Positions 40,005 to 49,037 of a stretch of 64,000 nucleotides of DNA are shown here, one piece after another. The stretch comes from an uncultured Serinicoccus sp. Its GTDB lineage: Bacteria; Actinomycetota; Actinomycetes; Actinomycetales; Dermatophilaceae. The number at the start of each line of letters is the position of its first letter. Positions within the stretch are counted from its first letter, which is position 1. A program made the translations under genes and the position numbers. The notes below the pieces were generated by a model. That model did no database searches. It was given only the letters and a program-made list of their open reading frames with translations, and was not told where the DNA came from. The DNA is taken from positions 124,001 to 188,000 of the forward strand of contig NZ_CANMUA010000004.1 of NCBI RefSeq assembly GCF_947500995.1, written 5' to 3'.

Positions 40005-41357
40005 ATGACGTCCACCCCTGACGACCTGAGCCCGTCCAGCACCGCCGAGGAGGAGGCGGTCCGGATCTGCAAGGAGCTCATCCGGATCGACACGAGCAAC
40101 TACGGCGACGGCAGCGGGCCGGGGGAGCGGGCCGCCGCGGAGTATGTCGTGGAGCTGCTCCGCGAGGTCGGGCTCGAGCCGCAGGTCACGGCGCCGAAGG
40201 ACCAGCCGGAGCGCACGAGCGTGGTGGTCCGCACCCCGGGCCGGGACAGCTCGCGCCCCGGCCTGGTGCTCCACGGCCACCTCGACGTCGTGCCCGCCGA
40301 GGCCGCCGACTGGTCGGTCGACCCCTTCGGCGCCGAGGAGAAGGACGGCATGATCTGGGGTCGCGGCGCGGTCGACATGAAGGACATGGACGCCATGCTC
40401 CTGGCCACCCTGCGCCAGCTGGCCCGCTCGGGCGAGAAGCCTCCGCGCGACATCGTCTGGGCGTTCTTCGCCGACGAGGAGGCCGGGGGCACCCAGGGTG
40501 CGGGCCACGTCGTGGCCGAGCACCCCGAGTGGTTCGAGGGGTGCACCGAGGCCATCAGCGAGGTCGGCGGCTTCTCCATCACCCTCCCCGACAAGGCGAC
40601 CGGGGCGCCGACCCGCGCCTACCTGCTGCAGACCGCGGAGAAGGGCATCGCCTGGCTGCGCCTGCACGCCCGCGGCCGGGCCGGCCACGGCTCGGTGCCC
40701 AACGAGGAGAACGCCATCGTCCGGCTCGCCGAGGCCATCGCCCGGATCGACGCCCACCCGTGGCCGAGGACCTACATCGCCTCGGTCCGTGAGCTCTTCG
40801 ACGGCGTCTCGCAGGTCACGGGGGAGTCCTGGGACGAGAAGCACGTCGAGGACATGCTGGCGCGGCTCGGCGGGGCGAGCCGGTTCGTCGAGGGCACGCT
40901 GCAGGACACCTCGAACTTCTCGATGCTCGCCTCGGGCTACAAGATGAACGTCATCCCCCAGAGCGCCTCGGCCTCGCTGGACTGCCGCTTCCTGCCCGGG
41001 CACGAGGACGAGCTGCTCGACACCATCCGGGAGCTGGCCGGCGAGCACGTCGAGGTCGAGATCGAGCACAAGGACGTCGCCCTCGAGGCGCCGAGCAGCG
41101 GCGAGCTCGTGGACTCGATGAAGCGGGCCCTGCTCAAGGAGGACCCTGGTGCCCACGTCCTGCCCTACTGCCTGTCCGGCGGCACCGACAACAAGCACCT
41201 GTCCCGGCTGGGGATCACCGGCTACGGGTTCGCCCCGCTGCGGCTCCCGGAGGAGCTGGACTTCGTCGGGATGTTCCACGGGGTCGACGAGCGGGTCCCG
41301 GTCGACGCCCTCCGCTTCGGCACCCGGGTGCTGGGCCAGCTCATCGCCGACTGCTGA
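40005..41357 (+). CDS. M20/M25/M40 family metallo-hydrolase
   Basis: The 450-residue cytoplasmic dizinc hydrolase has H92-x-D94 (HGHLDVVP), bridging Asp124 (GRGAVDMKD) and the Glu pair E158-E159 (FADEEAGG). A dimerisation lid starts at HGSVPNEENA. It is of the ArgE/DapE/CPG2 type and could act as a dipeptidase, acylase or carboxypeptidase; the substrate is not predictable. The start is set by the -10 box. A hairpin terminator follows the stop directly. Confidence 0.93.
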   Translation: MTSTPDDLSPSSTAEEEAVRICKELIRIDTSNYGDGSGPGERAAAEYVVELLREVGLEPQVTAPKDQPERTSVVVRTPGRDSSRPGLVLHGHLDVVPAEAADWSVDPFGAEEKDGMIWGRGAVDMKDMDAMLLATLRQLARSGEKPPRDIVWAFFADEEAGGTQGAGHVVAEHPEWFEGCTEAISEVGGFSITLPDKATGAPTRAYLLQTAEKGIAWLRLHARGRAGHGSVPNEENAIVRLAEAIARIDAHPWPRTYIASVRELFDGVSQVTGESWDEKHVEDMLARLGGASRFVEGTLQDTSNFSMLASGYKMNVIPQSASASLDCRFLPGHEDELLDTIRELAGEHVEVEIEHKDVALEAPSSGELVDSMKRALLKEDPGAHVLPYCLSGGTDNKHLSRLGITGYGFAPLRLPEELDFVGMFHGVDERVPVDALRFGTRVLGQLIADC

Positions 41358-41362
41358 GCAGC

Positions 41363-41382
41363 ACCGGGCGGCCCCGCCCGGT
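41363..41382. terminator. Bidirectional hairpin between convergent M20 and DUF5703 genes
   Basis: ACCGGGCGGCCCCGCCCGGT is a perfect palindromic hairpin of 8 bp with a GCCC loop (ACCGGGCG/CGCCCGGT). It fills the gap between the M20 stop (41357) and the - strand DUF5703 stop (41384). Confidence 0.8.
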
Positions 41383-41383
41383 C

Positions 41384-41569
41384 CTACGCGGTGCGGCGGA
41401 CGCGGATGATCTTGCGGCGCAGCACGACGCGCCGGGCACCCCCGAGGTAGACGCGCACCCGCGCCAGCTCCCACGCGCCGTACTCCGCGTGCTCGGTCAG
41501 CGCCTGCCGCACCTCGCCGCGGCCCTGGTCGCGGTGGAAGGTGAGCTCTCGGTACTCGTACTCGACCAT
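41384..41569 (-). CDS. DUF5703 family small protein
   Basis: The 61-residue protein matches the small actinobacterial DUF5703 family: start VEYEYRELTF, middle RQALTEHAEYGAWELARVR and basic end RRKIIRVRRTA. Function is unknown. ATG 41569 lies 7 nt after TATGCT on the - strand (complement of 41577-41582), favouring it over ATG 41581, which is inside that box. Confidence 0.85.
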   Translation of the reverse strand: MVEYEYRELTFHRDQGRGEVRQALTEHAEYGAWELARVRVYLGGARRVVLRRKIIRVRRTA

Positions 41570-41576
41570 CGCCCCC

Positions 41577-41582
41577 AGCATA
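41577..41582 (-). promoter_or_regulatory. -10 element TATGCT of the DUF5703 gene
   Basis: The box ends 7 nt before ATG 41569 on the - strand. Confidence 0.55.
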
Positions 41583-41635
41583 GGCACCCCGGCCGGGGCG
41601 GACGGCATCCGCGCCCGTCAGCGGTGATTTCGCGC

Positions 41636-41641
41636 TACCGT
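41636..41641 (+). promoter_or_regulatory. -10 element TACCGT of the acidic protein gene
   Basis: The box ends 6 nt before ATG 41648. Confidence 0.55.
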
Positions 41642-41647
41642 CACCTC

Positions 41648-42046
<399 letters not shown>

Positions 42047-42049
42047 CGG

Positions 42050-43099
42050 GTGCGTCTCGGGCTGAGCTGCGGGTTCTGGGGGCAGGGCCGCGACGAGGAC
42101 CACCTCGCCCTGGTGCAGCGGGCCGACGAGCTCGGGGTGGACGTCGCGTGGGTGGCGGAGGTCTACGGACCGGACGCCGTCAGCATCCTGTCCTTCCTGG
42201 CCGCCCGCACCTCGCGGATCGGGCTGGGCGCCGGGGTCATGCAGATCCCCGCCCGCACACCCGCGGCCACCGCCATGGCGGCGGTGAGCCTGGACAGCCT
42301 GTCCGGGGGCCGCTTCCGCCTCGGCCTGGGGGTGAGCGGCCCGCAGGTGTCCGAAGGCTGGCACGGAGTCCGTTTCGCCAAGCCGCTCGCCCGGACCAGG
42401 GAGTATGTCGAGGTCGTCCGGACCGCGCTCGCGCACCGGACGGTGACCCACGACGGGGAGTTCTTCACCCTGCCGCTGCCCGACGGCCCGGGCAAGGCGC
42501 TGCGCCTGACGCATGTGCACCGGCCGAGCATCCCCCTCTACCTCGCCGCGGTCGGGCCGAAGAACCTCGAGCTGGCGGGCGAGATCGCCGACGGGTGGCT
42601 CGGCGTGTTCGTCGCCCCGGACTTCTTCCCCGAGCAGCGGGCCCAGCTGCAGGCCGGTCTGGACCGGCGTGACACCCCGCCCGAGCACCCCTTCCAGACC
42701 GACGCCACCGTCGCGCTGGCCGTGGGCGACGACCTGGAGGCCTGCGCCCGCACCGTCAGCCCCTACCCGGCGCTCTACGTCGGGGGGATGGGCAGCCGGG
42801 AGCAGAACTTCTACCACCAGCTCGCCTGCCGCATGGGCTACGAGGCCGAGGCCGACCGGGTGCAGGAGCTCTACCTCGCGCGCCGCTACGGCGAGGCCGC
42901 CCGGGCCCTGCCGGCCCCGTTCGTGGACGACACCAGCCTGCTGGGGGACGTCGACCGGATCACCGAGCGCATGCGCCGCTACCAGCGCGCCGGGATCACG
43001 ACGCTCACCGTCGCCCCCTGGGGCGCCGACCTGCGGGCCCGGATGGACGCCCTCGAGGCCGCTGTCGAGGCCCATGCGCGGCTGGAGGCCGAGCTCTGA
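42050..43099 (+). CDS. LLM class flavin/F420-dependent oxidoreductase
   Basis: The 349-residue TIM-barrel protein has luciferase-like features: LGLSCGFWGQG, VAEVYGPDAVSIL, the loop GAGVMQIPARTPAATAM and LGLGVSGPQVSEGWHG. The fit is best to the F420-dependent subgroup, so it probably uses F420 and a small organic substrate, neither visible in sequence. GTG 42050 lies 3 nt after the acidic protein gene; its stop overlaps the next gene by 1 nt. Confidence 0.9.
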   Translation: MRLGLSCGFWGQGRDEDHLALVQRADELGVDVAWVAEVYGPDAVSILSFLAARTSRIGLGAGVMQIPARTPAATAMAAVSLDSLSGGRFRLGLGVSGPQVSEGWHGVRFAKPLARTREYVEVVRTALAHRTVTHDGEFFTLPLPDGPGKALRLTHVHRPSIPLYLAAVGPKNLELAGEIADGWLGVFVAPDFFPEQRAQLQAGLDRRDTPPEHPFQTDATVALAVGDDLEACARTVSPYPALYVGGMGSREQNFYHQLACRMGYEAEADRVQELYLARRYGEAARALPAPFVDDTSLLGDVDRITERMRRYQRAGITTLTVAPWGADLRARMDALEAAVEAHARLEAEL

Positions 43100-43836
43100 T
43101 GGCCATCTGCATCCTGCTCCGGCACGGTCGCACCCAGGCCAACGCCGACGGCATCCTCGCCGGCTGGACGCCGGGCCTCGGGCTGGACGAGACCGGGGCC
43201 GGCCAGGCCCGGGACGCCGGGTCACGACTGGCCGCCACCCCCCTGGCGGCGGTCGTCGCGAGCCCGCTGCAGCGGTGCCAGGAGACGGCCGCCGCGGTGC
43301 TGGCCGCGCAACCGGCGGACCGGGCGGTGCAGCGGCATACCGAGGAACGGCTGGGCGAGGCGAGGTACGGCGCGTGGACCGGCCGGCCGCTCAAGGAGCT
43401 GGCCGAGGAGCCGCTGTGGCGTGAGGTGCAGGACCGTCCCTCCGCGGTGACCTTCCCCGCGGACGAGGCGTTCGCCCACGAGTCGATGGCGCAGATGGCG
43501 GCGCGTGCTGTCGAGGCGGTCGCCGAGTGGGACGCCCGGGTCGAGGCCGAGCACGGCCCCGGCGCCGTGTGGGTGGCGGTGAGCCACGGCGACGTCATCA
43601 AGGCGATCCTCGCCGACGCGCTCGCGACCGCGCTGGACGACTTCCAGCGCATCGTCGTCGACCCGGCCTCGCTGAGCCTCGTGCACCGCACGCCCGGCCG
43701 GCCGTTCGTCCTGCGCACCAACGACACCGGCAGCGACCCGGTGGACCTGTCCGGTCTGGTGGCGCGCCTCGCCACGGACGGAGCGACCGGCGACGCCGAG
43801 GTGGGTGGGGGCGCCGGGAGCAAGGACGTAGGCTGA
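43099..43836 (+). CDS. Histidine phosphatase, MSMEG_4193 family
   Basis: The 245-residue protein has the RHG motif (LLRHGRTQANADG), the second-half Arg (SPLQRCQET), the acid EERLGEARYG and the final catalytic His in AVSHGDVIKAIL. This is the MSMEG_4193 subfamily conserved beside DUF3090 and SCO1664 genes in actinobacteria. The substrate is unknown. It overlaps the LLM gene by one base (TGATG). Confidence 0.92.
   Translation: MAICILLRHGRTQANADGILAGWTPGLGLDETGAGQARDAGSRLAATPLAAVVASPLQRCQETAAAVLAAQPADRAVQRHTEERLGEARYGAWTGRPLKELAEEPLWREVQDRPSAVTFPADEAFAHESMAQMAARAVEAVAEWDARVEAEHGPGAVWVAVSHGDVIKAILADALATALDDFQRIVVDPASLSLVHRTPGRPFVLRTNDTGSDPVDLSGLVARLATDGATGDAEVGGGAGSKDVG
43829..43834 (+). promoter_or_regulatory. 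-10 element TAGGCT of the DUF3090 gene
   Basis: The box overlaps the phosphatase gene end and lies 7 nt before ATG 43842. Confidence 0.6.
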
Positions 43837-43841
43837 CCCTC

Positions 43842-44402
43842 ATGGCTGAGCACGTCTTCGACCCGCCTGAGCGCTGCGTCGCCGGCAGCGTCGGACCGCC
43901 CGGAGGGCGCACCTTCTTCCTGCAGGCCAGCGACTCCCAGCGGGTCATGACCGTCTCCCTCGAGAAGGAGCAGGTCCGGCTGCTGGGGGAGTCGCTGGCG
44001 GAGATGCTCGACGACGTCGCCGGGCCGGAGGGCACCGAGGAGGCCGGGCGGGCCTTCGTCGACAACGCCCCCCTGGACACCCCCATCGAGGACGACTTCC
44101 GCGTCCAACGGCTCTCGGTCGCCTGGGAGGCCGGCCAGCGCCGGGTGGTCCTCGAGGCCTACGACCGGCCGAGTGCCGAGGACGTCGCCGAGCTCGAGGG
44201 GGAGGACGAGGGCGCGGACCTGCCCTGGGCCGGGCTGCCGCCGCAGTCCATCAAGGTCGTCCTCGAGCCCGGCCGCGCCCGGGCCTTCGCGATGCGCTGC
44301 ACGGCCTCCATCGAGGGTGGCCGACCCTCCTGCCCGTTCTGCGGACAGCCGTTGGACCCGACTGGACACATCTGCCCCCGCGCCAACGGCTACCGCCGCT
44401 GA
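43842..44402 (+). CDS. DUF3090 family protein
   Basis: The 186-residue protein matches DUF3090: FDPPERCVAGSVGPPGGRTFFLQA at the start and a C-terminal zinc ribbon (CPFCGQPLD, then HICPRANGYRR). Its role is unknown, but it is nearly always linked to the phosphatase and SCO1664 genes. A TAGGCT box 7 nt upstream suggests an extra leaderless promoter inside the operon. The next gene starts 1 nt after its stop. Confidence 0.9.
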   Translation: MAEHVFDPPERCVAGSVGPPGGRTFFLQASDSQRVMTVSLEKEQVRLLGESLAEMLDDVAGPEGTEEAGRAFVDNAPLDTPIEDDFRVQRLSVAWEAGQRRVVLEAYDRPSAEDVAELEGEDEGADLPWAGLPPQSIKVVLEPGRARAFAMRCTASIEGGRPSCPFCGQPLDPTGHICPRANGYRR

Positions 44403-44403
44403 C

Positions 44404-45228
44404 GTGGACGACGACGCGGCCCTGGAGCTGCTGCATACCCTGACCGTCGAGCCGGTCGGGGTGCTCACCCAGGCGTCGAACCTCACCCTGCTGGTCGACC
44501 TCACCGACGCCCGGGGTGAGCCGAGCGGTCACCGTGCCGTCTACAAGCCGGTCAAGGGGGAACGACCGCTGCACGACTTCCCGCCCGAGTCCCTGGGCCG
44601 GCGCGAGGTGGCGGCCTACCTCATCTCCCGGGCCGCGGGCTTCGACCTGGTCCCGCCGACCGTACTGCGCGGCGGCCCGCTCGGGCCGGGCTCGGTGCAG
44701 TGGTGGGTCGAGCAGGACCCGCAGCGGCTGGCCGACCCGGCGGCCGGGCTCGTCGACGTCGTCGCCCCCGAGGACCTGCCGGAGGGATGGTGCCCGGTCG
44801 TCCAGGCCGAGGACGAGCACGGACGCGCCCTCGTCGTCGCGCACGCCGACGACCCGGGACTGCGGTCGATGGCGGTGCTGGACCTCGTGCTCAACAACGC
44901 CGACCGCAAGGCCGCCCACCTCACCCGGGACACCCAGGGCCGGCTGCGCGGCTTCGACCACGGGGTCAGCCTGCACGAGGAGGACAAGCTGCGCACCGTC
45001 CTCTGGGGCTTCGCCGACGAGCCGCTCCCGGCGCCGGACCTCGCGCGGCTGGAGGCCCTGACGCACGCCCTGGCCGCCGCCGACGGGACCCTCGCCGCCC
45101 GGCTCACCCCTCTGCTGTCCGACGTCGAGCGGGAGGCGCTGGCCGCCCGGGTCCGACGGGTGCGCGAGGAGGCCATCTTCCCCCCGGCACCCACGGACCG
45201 CTACCCGCTGCCCTGGCCCCTCTGGTAG
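44404..45228 (+). CDS. SCO1664 family protein (kinase-like fold)
   Basis: The 274-residue protein has a degenerate PI3/4-kinase or HipA-like fold. The ATP-site Lys is likely K48 ([14 protein letters not shown]), the catalytic loop is NNADRKAAH (N165, D167, K169) and the metal site is GFDHG (D185). Activity has not been shown to my knowledge. Gene order phosphatase, DUF3090, SCO1664 and mshC is conserved in actinobacteria, hinting at a joint role near mycothiol. Confidence 0.88.
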   Translation: MDDDAALELLHTLTVEPVGVLTQASNLTLLVDLTDARGEPSGHRAVYKPVKGERPLHDFPPESLGRREVAAYLISRAAGFDLVPPTVLRGGPLGPGSVQWWVEQDPQRLADPAAGLVDVVAPEDLPEGWCPVVQAEDEHGRALVVAHADDPGLRSMAVLDLVLNNADRKAAHLTRDTQGRLRGFDHGVSLHEEDKLRTVLWGFADEPLPAPDLARLEALTHALAAADGTLAARLTPLLSDVEREALAARVRRVREEAIFPPAPTDRYPLPWPLW

Positions 45229-45277
45229 GCCCGCTGCGCACACGCCGACCGGTGACGGCGACGGTGACGCGGACGGT

Positions 45278-45283
45278 TAGGCT
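45278..45283 (+). promoter_or_regulatory. -10 element TAGGCT of mshC
   Basis: The box ends 7 nt before GTG 45291. Confidence 0.6.
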
Positions 45284-45290
45284 CCCGCAG

Positions 45291-46568
45291 GTGAAGACCT
45301 GGTCGACCACCGCCCTGCCCCGGCTGCCGATCGAGCACGACGGGACCCCCGTGCGCGTGCACGACACCGCGGGTGACCGACGCGTCGAGGTCGCAGGCAC
45401 CGACGGGCGGGCGCGGCTCTACGTGTGCGGCATCACCCCCTACGACGCCACCCACCTCGGGCACGCCGCGACCTACGTGACCTTCGACGTCCTGCAGCGG
45501 GCCTGGCGGGACGCCGGGCTGGAGGTCACCTACGTCCAGAACGTCACCGACGTCGACGAGCCGCTGCTGGAGCGGGCCGAGCGCGACGGGGTGGAGTGGC
45601 AGGAGCTGGCGCGTCGGGAGATCGACCTCTTCTTCGCCGACATGGAGGCGCTGCGGGTGCTGCCGCCGGACCACTACGTCGGGGCCGTGGAGGGGATCCC
45701 GGACGACGTGCGGGCCGTCGAGCGGCTGCTGGGTGACGGCACCGCCTACGCGGTGCCGGTGCCGCAGGACCAGGCGCTGGCCGAGGGGGCCGCCGGGTCC
45801 GACGTCTACCTCGACCTGTCCACCCAGCCCAGCTTCGGCGCCGTCTCCGGATGGTCCCGCGAGCAGATGATGGAGGTCTTCGCCGACCGCGGGGGCGACC
45901 CGGACCGCGCCGGCAAGCGCGACCCGCTCGACCCCCTGCTGTGGCGCTCGGGCCGGCAGGGCGAGCCGCACTGGGACGGCGCCTCGCTCGGCCGGGGTCG
46001 CCCGGGCTGGCACATCGAGTGCTCCACCATCGCCCAGCGCTACCTGGGTCCCGGCTTCGACGTGCAGGGCGGCGGCACCGACCTCGTCTTCCCGCACCAC
46101 GAGATGAGCGCGGTCCAGGCGGCCGCCCTGTGCGGCGACGACTGCTTCGCCCGCGCCTACGTGCACCAGGCCATGGTCGGCCTCGACGGCGAGAAGATGA
46201 GCAAGAGCCGAGGCAACCTCGTCCTGGTCTCCGCGCTGCGCGCCTCCGGCGTCGACCCGATGGCGATCCGGCTGGCGCTGCTCGGCCAGCACTACCGGAC
46301 CGAGTGGGGGTGGACCGACCAGATCCTCCGGGAGGCGGGCGAGCGCCTCGACCTGTGGCGCCGGGCCGGCGACATGGCCGCCCACGAGTCGGTCACCGAG
46401 CTCGGGGTCACGACCGTGCGCCGCCTGCGCGAGCGGCTGGCCGACGACCTCGACACACCGGGAGCCCTGGACGCCGTCGACGACTGGGCCACGACCGTGG
46501 TCGCGGGCGAGCCCGTCTCACGCCTGGTCGTGGACGCGGTCGACGCGCTGATCGGGGTGCAGCTCTGA
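45291..46568 (+). CDS. mshC: MshC, Cys-GlcN-Ins ligase of mycothiol synthesis
   Basis: MshC joins cysteine to GlcN-inositol using ATP, the penultimate step in making the thiol mycothiol. The 425-residue protein is a class I synthetase relative with the zinc Cys46, HLGH at 55-58 (HIGH motif) and KMSKS at 302-306. It is distinguished from CysS by its short C-terminus and the MshC N-terminal strand pair. Its last 51 nt overlap, tail-to-tail, the HAD gene on the other strand. The start is fixed by the TAGGCT box. Confidence 0.95.
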   Translation: MKTWSTTALPRLPIEHDGTPVRVHDTAGDRRVEVAGTDGRARLYVCGITPYDATHLGHAATYVTFDVLQRAWRDAGLEVTYVQNVTDVDEPLLERAERDGVEWQELARREIDLFFADMEALRVLPPDHYVGAVEGIPDDVRAVERLLGDGTAYAVPVPQDQALAEGAAGSDVYLDLSTQPSFGAVSGWSREQMMEVFADRGGDPDRAGKRDPLDPLLWRSGRQGEPHWDGASLGRGRPGWHIECSTIAQRYLGPGFDVQGGGTDLVFPHHEMSAVQAAALCGDDCFARAYVHQAMVGLDGEKMSKSRGNLVLVSALRASGVDPMAIRLALLGQHYRTEWGWTDQILREAGERLDLWRRAGDMAAHESVTELGVTTVRRLRERLADDLDTPGALDAVDDWATTVVAGEPVSRLVVDAVDALIGVQL

Positions 46569-47258
46569 GCGCAGCGAGCGCGCCAGCCCGCCGAGGTCGG
46601 CGGGGCTGAGGCCCTCCAGGCTGCCCCTCTGCACGGCTCCCGGCAGGGGCGGCACGGCGACGGTGTGCGGGACCACGAGGGTGGGCACGCCTGCGGCCGT
46701 CGAGGCCGTGGCGCCGGTGGGGGAGTCCTCGACCGCGAGGGCGAGCTCCGGGGCCACCCCCAGGCGGGCCAGCGCCTCGAGGTAGGCCTCCGGGTGCGGC
46801 TTGCCCCGGCTCACCTGGTCCCCGGTGACCACGGCGTCGAAGGTCCCGGCCGGCAGCTGCTCCACGAGCACGTCCGCCAGCTCGGTCCAGGACATGGTGA
46901 CGAGGGCGCAGGGCACCCCCCTCTCCCGCAGGGAGGCCAGCAGCTCCCGGGCGCCGGGCCGCCAGGGCACGTGGGCACGGGTGCGCTGCACCACGCCGTC
47001 GAGCAGGCGGCGCACCACCTGCTCGGGCTCGCCGCGGACCGGCGTCCGGTCGAGGATGATGGCTGCCGAGGTGAGCAGGTCCTGGCCCACGAGGTCGTGG
47101 GCGTCGGCGTCGGTCCACGTACCGCCGGCTTCCTCGACGAGGACGTACTCCTCGGCGATCCAGGACGGCTCGGTGTCGACGATGGTGCCGTCCATGTCCC
47201 ACAGCACGGCGGCGGGCAGGTCCTCGGATCGGCTCGGGCGGGTGGGGTGGCGCGTCAC
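46518..47258 (-). CDS. HAD-superfamily hydrolase (beta-phosphoglucomutase/phosphatase-like)
   Basis: The 246-residue protein has the HAD motifs [12 protein letters not shown] (nucleophile Asp), [11 protein letters not shown] as motif II, the Lys in [10 protein letters not shown] and [11 protein letters not shown] as motif IV. A helical cap lies between the first two. It probably dephosphorylates a small metabolite. GTG 47258 is chosen because TAGCGT on the - strand (complement of 47266-47271) ends 7 nt before it; GTG 47267 would lie inside that box. It overlaps mshC by 51 nt. Confidence 0.88.
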   Translation of the reverse strand: MTRHPTRPSRSEDLPAAVLWDMDGTIVDTEPSWIAEEYVLVEEAGGTWTDADAHDLVGQDLLTSAAIILDRTPVRGEPEQVVRRLLDGVVQRTRAHVPWRPGARELLASLRERGVPCALVTMSWTELADVLVEQLPAGTFDAVVTGDQVSRGKPHPEAYLEALARLGVAPELALAVEDSPTGATASTAAGVPTLVVPHTVAVPPLPGAVQRGSLEGLSPADLGGLARSLRSELHPDQRVDRVHDQA

Positions 47259-47265
47259 CCCCACC

Positions 47266-47289
47266 ACGCTAGTCGAGGCGGACTAGGGT
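47266..47289. promoter_or_regulatory. Divergent -10 elements of the HAD and PAC2 genes
   Basis: TAGCGT on the - strand (complement of 47266-47271) serves HAD. TAGGGT on the + strand (47284-47289) lies before the PAC2 gene, whose start is further away, so that transcript has a leader. Confidence 0.5.
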
Positions 47290-47300
47290 GGACCAACGGC

Positions 47301-47334
47301 GCTTCCGAGCGAGGGCGCGATGCTTCCGAGCGAG
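47301..47334 (+). repeat. 13-bp direct repeat in the PAC2 leader
   Basis: GCTTCCGAGCGAG occurs at 47301-47313 and 47322-47334, period 21 bp, between the -10 box and the PAC2 start. Confidence 0.75.
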
Positions 47335-47346
47335 AGGGTGAGGCCC

Positions 47347-48204
47347 GTGATCGAGCTGCACGACACCGGTGAGCTGCGTGACCCGATCGTCATCGCCGCC
47401 TTCGAGGGGTGGAACGACGCCGGCGAGAGCGCCTCCAGCGTGGTGGAGCACCTCGCGCAGGTCTGGGAGGCCGAGGTGGTGGCCGCCGTCGACCCGGAGG
47501 ACTACTACGACTTCCAGGTCAACCGGCCTCAGGTCCTCACCGTCGACGGGCGGCGGATGATCCGCTGGCCGACCACCCGGGTCCTGCTGGCGCGCAACAC
47601 CCCGTTGGGTCGCGACGTCCTGCTGGTCCTCGGCATCGAGCCGTCCGTGCGGTGGCGCACCTTCGCCGCAGACCTGCTCGACTACCTCCTGGCCCGGGAC
47701 GTCCAGCTGCTCGTCGTCCTGGGCGGGCTGCTCGCCGACGTGCCCCACACCCGCCCCATCCCGGTGAGCCTCAGCTCCGAGGACGACGAGCTGCTCGAGG
47801 GCAGCGAGGAGATCGAGCGCAGCACCTACGAGGGCCCGACGGGCATCGTGGGGGTCCTGGTCGACGAGGGGCGCCAGCAGGACCTGCCGGCGCTGTCCTG
47901 CTGGGCGGCCGTGCCGCACTACGCCGGTGGTCCGCCCTCTCCCAAGGCGTCGCTGGCGCTGCTGGGCCAGCTGGAGGAGCTGCTCGACTGCGTCATCGAC
48001 GACACCGCGCTCGCCGAGGCCGCCCGGGCCTGGGAGCGAGGGGTGGACGACCTGGCCTCGACCGACGACGAGGTGGCCGACTACGTGCGCCAGCTGGAGG
48101 AGGCCCAGGACACCGCCGAGCTCCCGGAGGCGTCCGGCGACGCGATCGCCAAGGAGTTCGAGCGCTACCTGCGGCGACGCGACGACGGCTCACCCCGCGG
48201 CTGA
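47347..48204 (+). CDS. PAC2 family protein
   Basis: PAC2 proteins are ATP-grasp-independent proteasome-assembly-chaperone-like proteins; the bacterial role is unclear. The 285-residue product begins VIELHDTGELRDP and has the family block VIAAFEGWNDAGESAS. Further landmarks are DPEDYYDFQVNRPQV and LLGGLLADVPHTRP-like sequence. GTG 47347 matches the N-terminus of homologs and has GAGAGGGTGAGG upstream; ATG 47320 is an alternative. The gene lies in the region that in Mycobacterium leads to the proteasome locus. It overlaps recB tail-to-tail by 15 nt. Confidence 0.9.
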   Translation: MIELHDTGELRDPIVIAAFEGWNDAGESASSVVEHLAQVWEAEVVAAVDPEDYYDFQVNRPQVLTVDGRRMIRWPTTRVLLARNTPLGRDVLLVLGIEPSVRWRTFAADLLDYLLARDVQLLVVLGGLLADVPHTRPIPVSLSSEDDELLEGSEEIERSTYEGPTGIVGVLVDEGRQQDLPALSCWAAVPHYAGGPPSPKASLALLGQLEELLDCVIDDTALAEAARAWERGVDDLASTDDEVADYVRQLEEAQDTAELPEASGDAIAKEFERYLRRRDDGSPRG

Positions 48205-49014
48205 CCGCGGGTCCAGCGCCAGGGCCGTCGCGTCCGCCGGCAGCGGCGGGGGCGTGCCACCCCACGCGGGGCAGATCGCGCGGTGCGCGCACCAGGAGCA
48301 GGGCCGTCCCGGTCGGGCCCGCCAGTCACCCGTCCTCGCCACCTGCTCGATCGCGGCCCAGAGCGCCCGGACCTTGCGCTCGGTGGCGAGCAGGTCCGCC
48401 TCGCTGGGGTCGATCCACAGCACCGTGCGGTCGCGCAGGTAGACGAGCTGGAGGCGGCTCGGCAGGACCCCGCGGCTGCGCCACAGCGCCAGCGCGTAGA
48501 ACTTGAGCTGGAACAGCGCCCGGCCCTCGAAGGTCTCGGAGGGGGAGCGCCCGGTCTTGTAGTCCACCACCCGCAGCCGCCCGTCCGGCGCCTCGTCGAG
48601 CCGGTCGACGTAGCCACGGATGACGAGGCCGTCGAGGTCGGCCTCGACGTAGAGCTCGCGCTCGGCCGGCTGCAGGCGCGTGGGGTCCTCGAGGACGAAC
48701 CAGCTGCGCAGCAGCTCCTCCGTCCCGCCGCGGGCGTCCTCGGCCAGCTCGGCCAGCACCGGGTCGGCCAGCAGCAGCCGCTCCCACTCACCGGGCACCA
48801 GGTCGGTGGCCGCCTCGAGGGTGCGGTGCCCGGGCGGCAGGTCGAAGAGGCGGTCCAGCACGGCGTGCACCAGGCTGCCGCGTGCGGCGGCGGCGCTCGG
48901 CGGTTCCGGGAGCCGGTCGACGACCCGGAAACGGTAGAGCAGCGGGCACTGCATGAAGTCGGCGGCGCGCGAGGGGGACAGGGCCCGGGCGTGGTGCTCG
49001 GTGACCGCCTCCAT
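48190..49014 (-). CDS. Single-domain RecB-family (PD-(D/E)XK) nuclease with a Cys cluster
   Basis: The 274-residue protein has the RecB nuclease motifs: His in RGSLVHAVLDRLF, then RGYVDRLDE and VVDYKTGRSPS. C23 (MQCPLLYRF) together with C239, C242 and C248 near the end form the AddB/Cas4-type [4Fe-4S] arrangement. A similar stand-alone gene lies near trmI in Mycobacterium. There is no helicase domain and no cas gene nearby, so it is not a CRISPR component. Substrate unknown. Confidence 0.9.
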   Translation of the reverse strand: MEAVTEHHARALSPSRAADFMQCPLLYRFRVVDRLPEPPSAAAARGSLVHAVLDRLFDLPPGHRTLEAATDLVPGEWERLLLADPVLAELAEDARGGTEELLRSWFVLEDPTRLQPAERELYVEADLDGLVIRGYVDRLDEAPDGRLRVVDYKTGRSPSETFEGRALFQLKFYALALWRSRGVLPSRLQLVYLRDRTVLWIDPSEADLLATERKVRALWAAIEQVARTGDWRARPGRPCSWCAHRAICPAWGGTPPPLPADATALALDPRSAAG

Positions 49015-49021
49015 GGTCGGC

Positions 49022-49031
49022 ACTCTACGCT
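49022..49031. promoter_or_regulatory. Overlapping divergent -10 elements of the recB-like and S2P genes
   Basis: The 10-bp sequence ACTCTACGCT reads TAGAGT on the - strand (49027-49022) and TACGCT on the + strand (49026-49031), sharing the TA. They lie 7 nt from ATG 49014 and 6 nt from ATG 49038. Confidence 0.65.
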
Positions 49032-49037
49032 CGGGGG

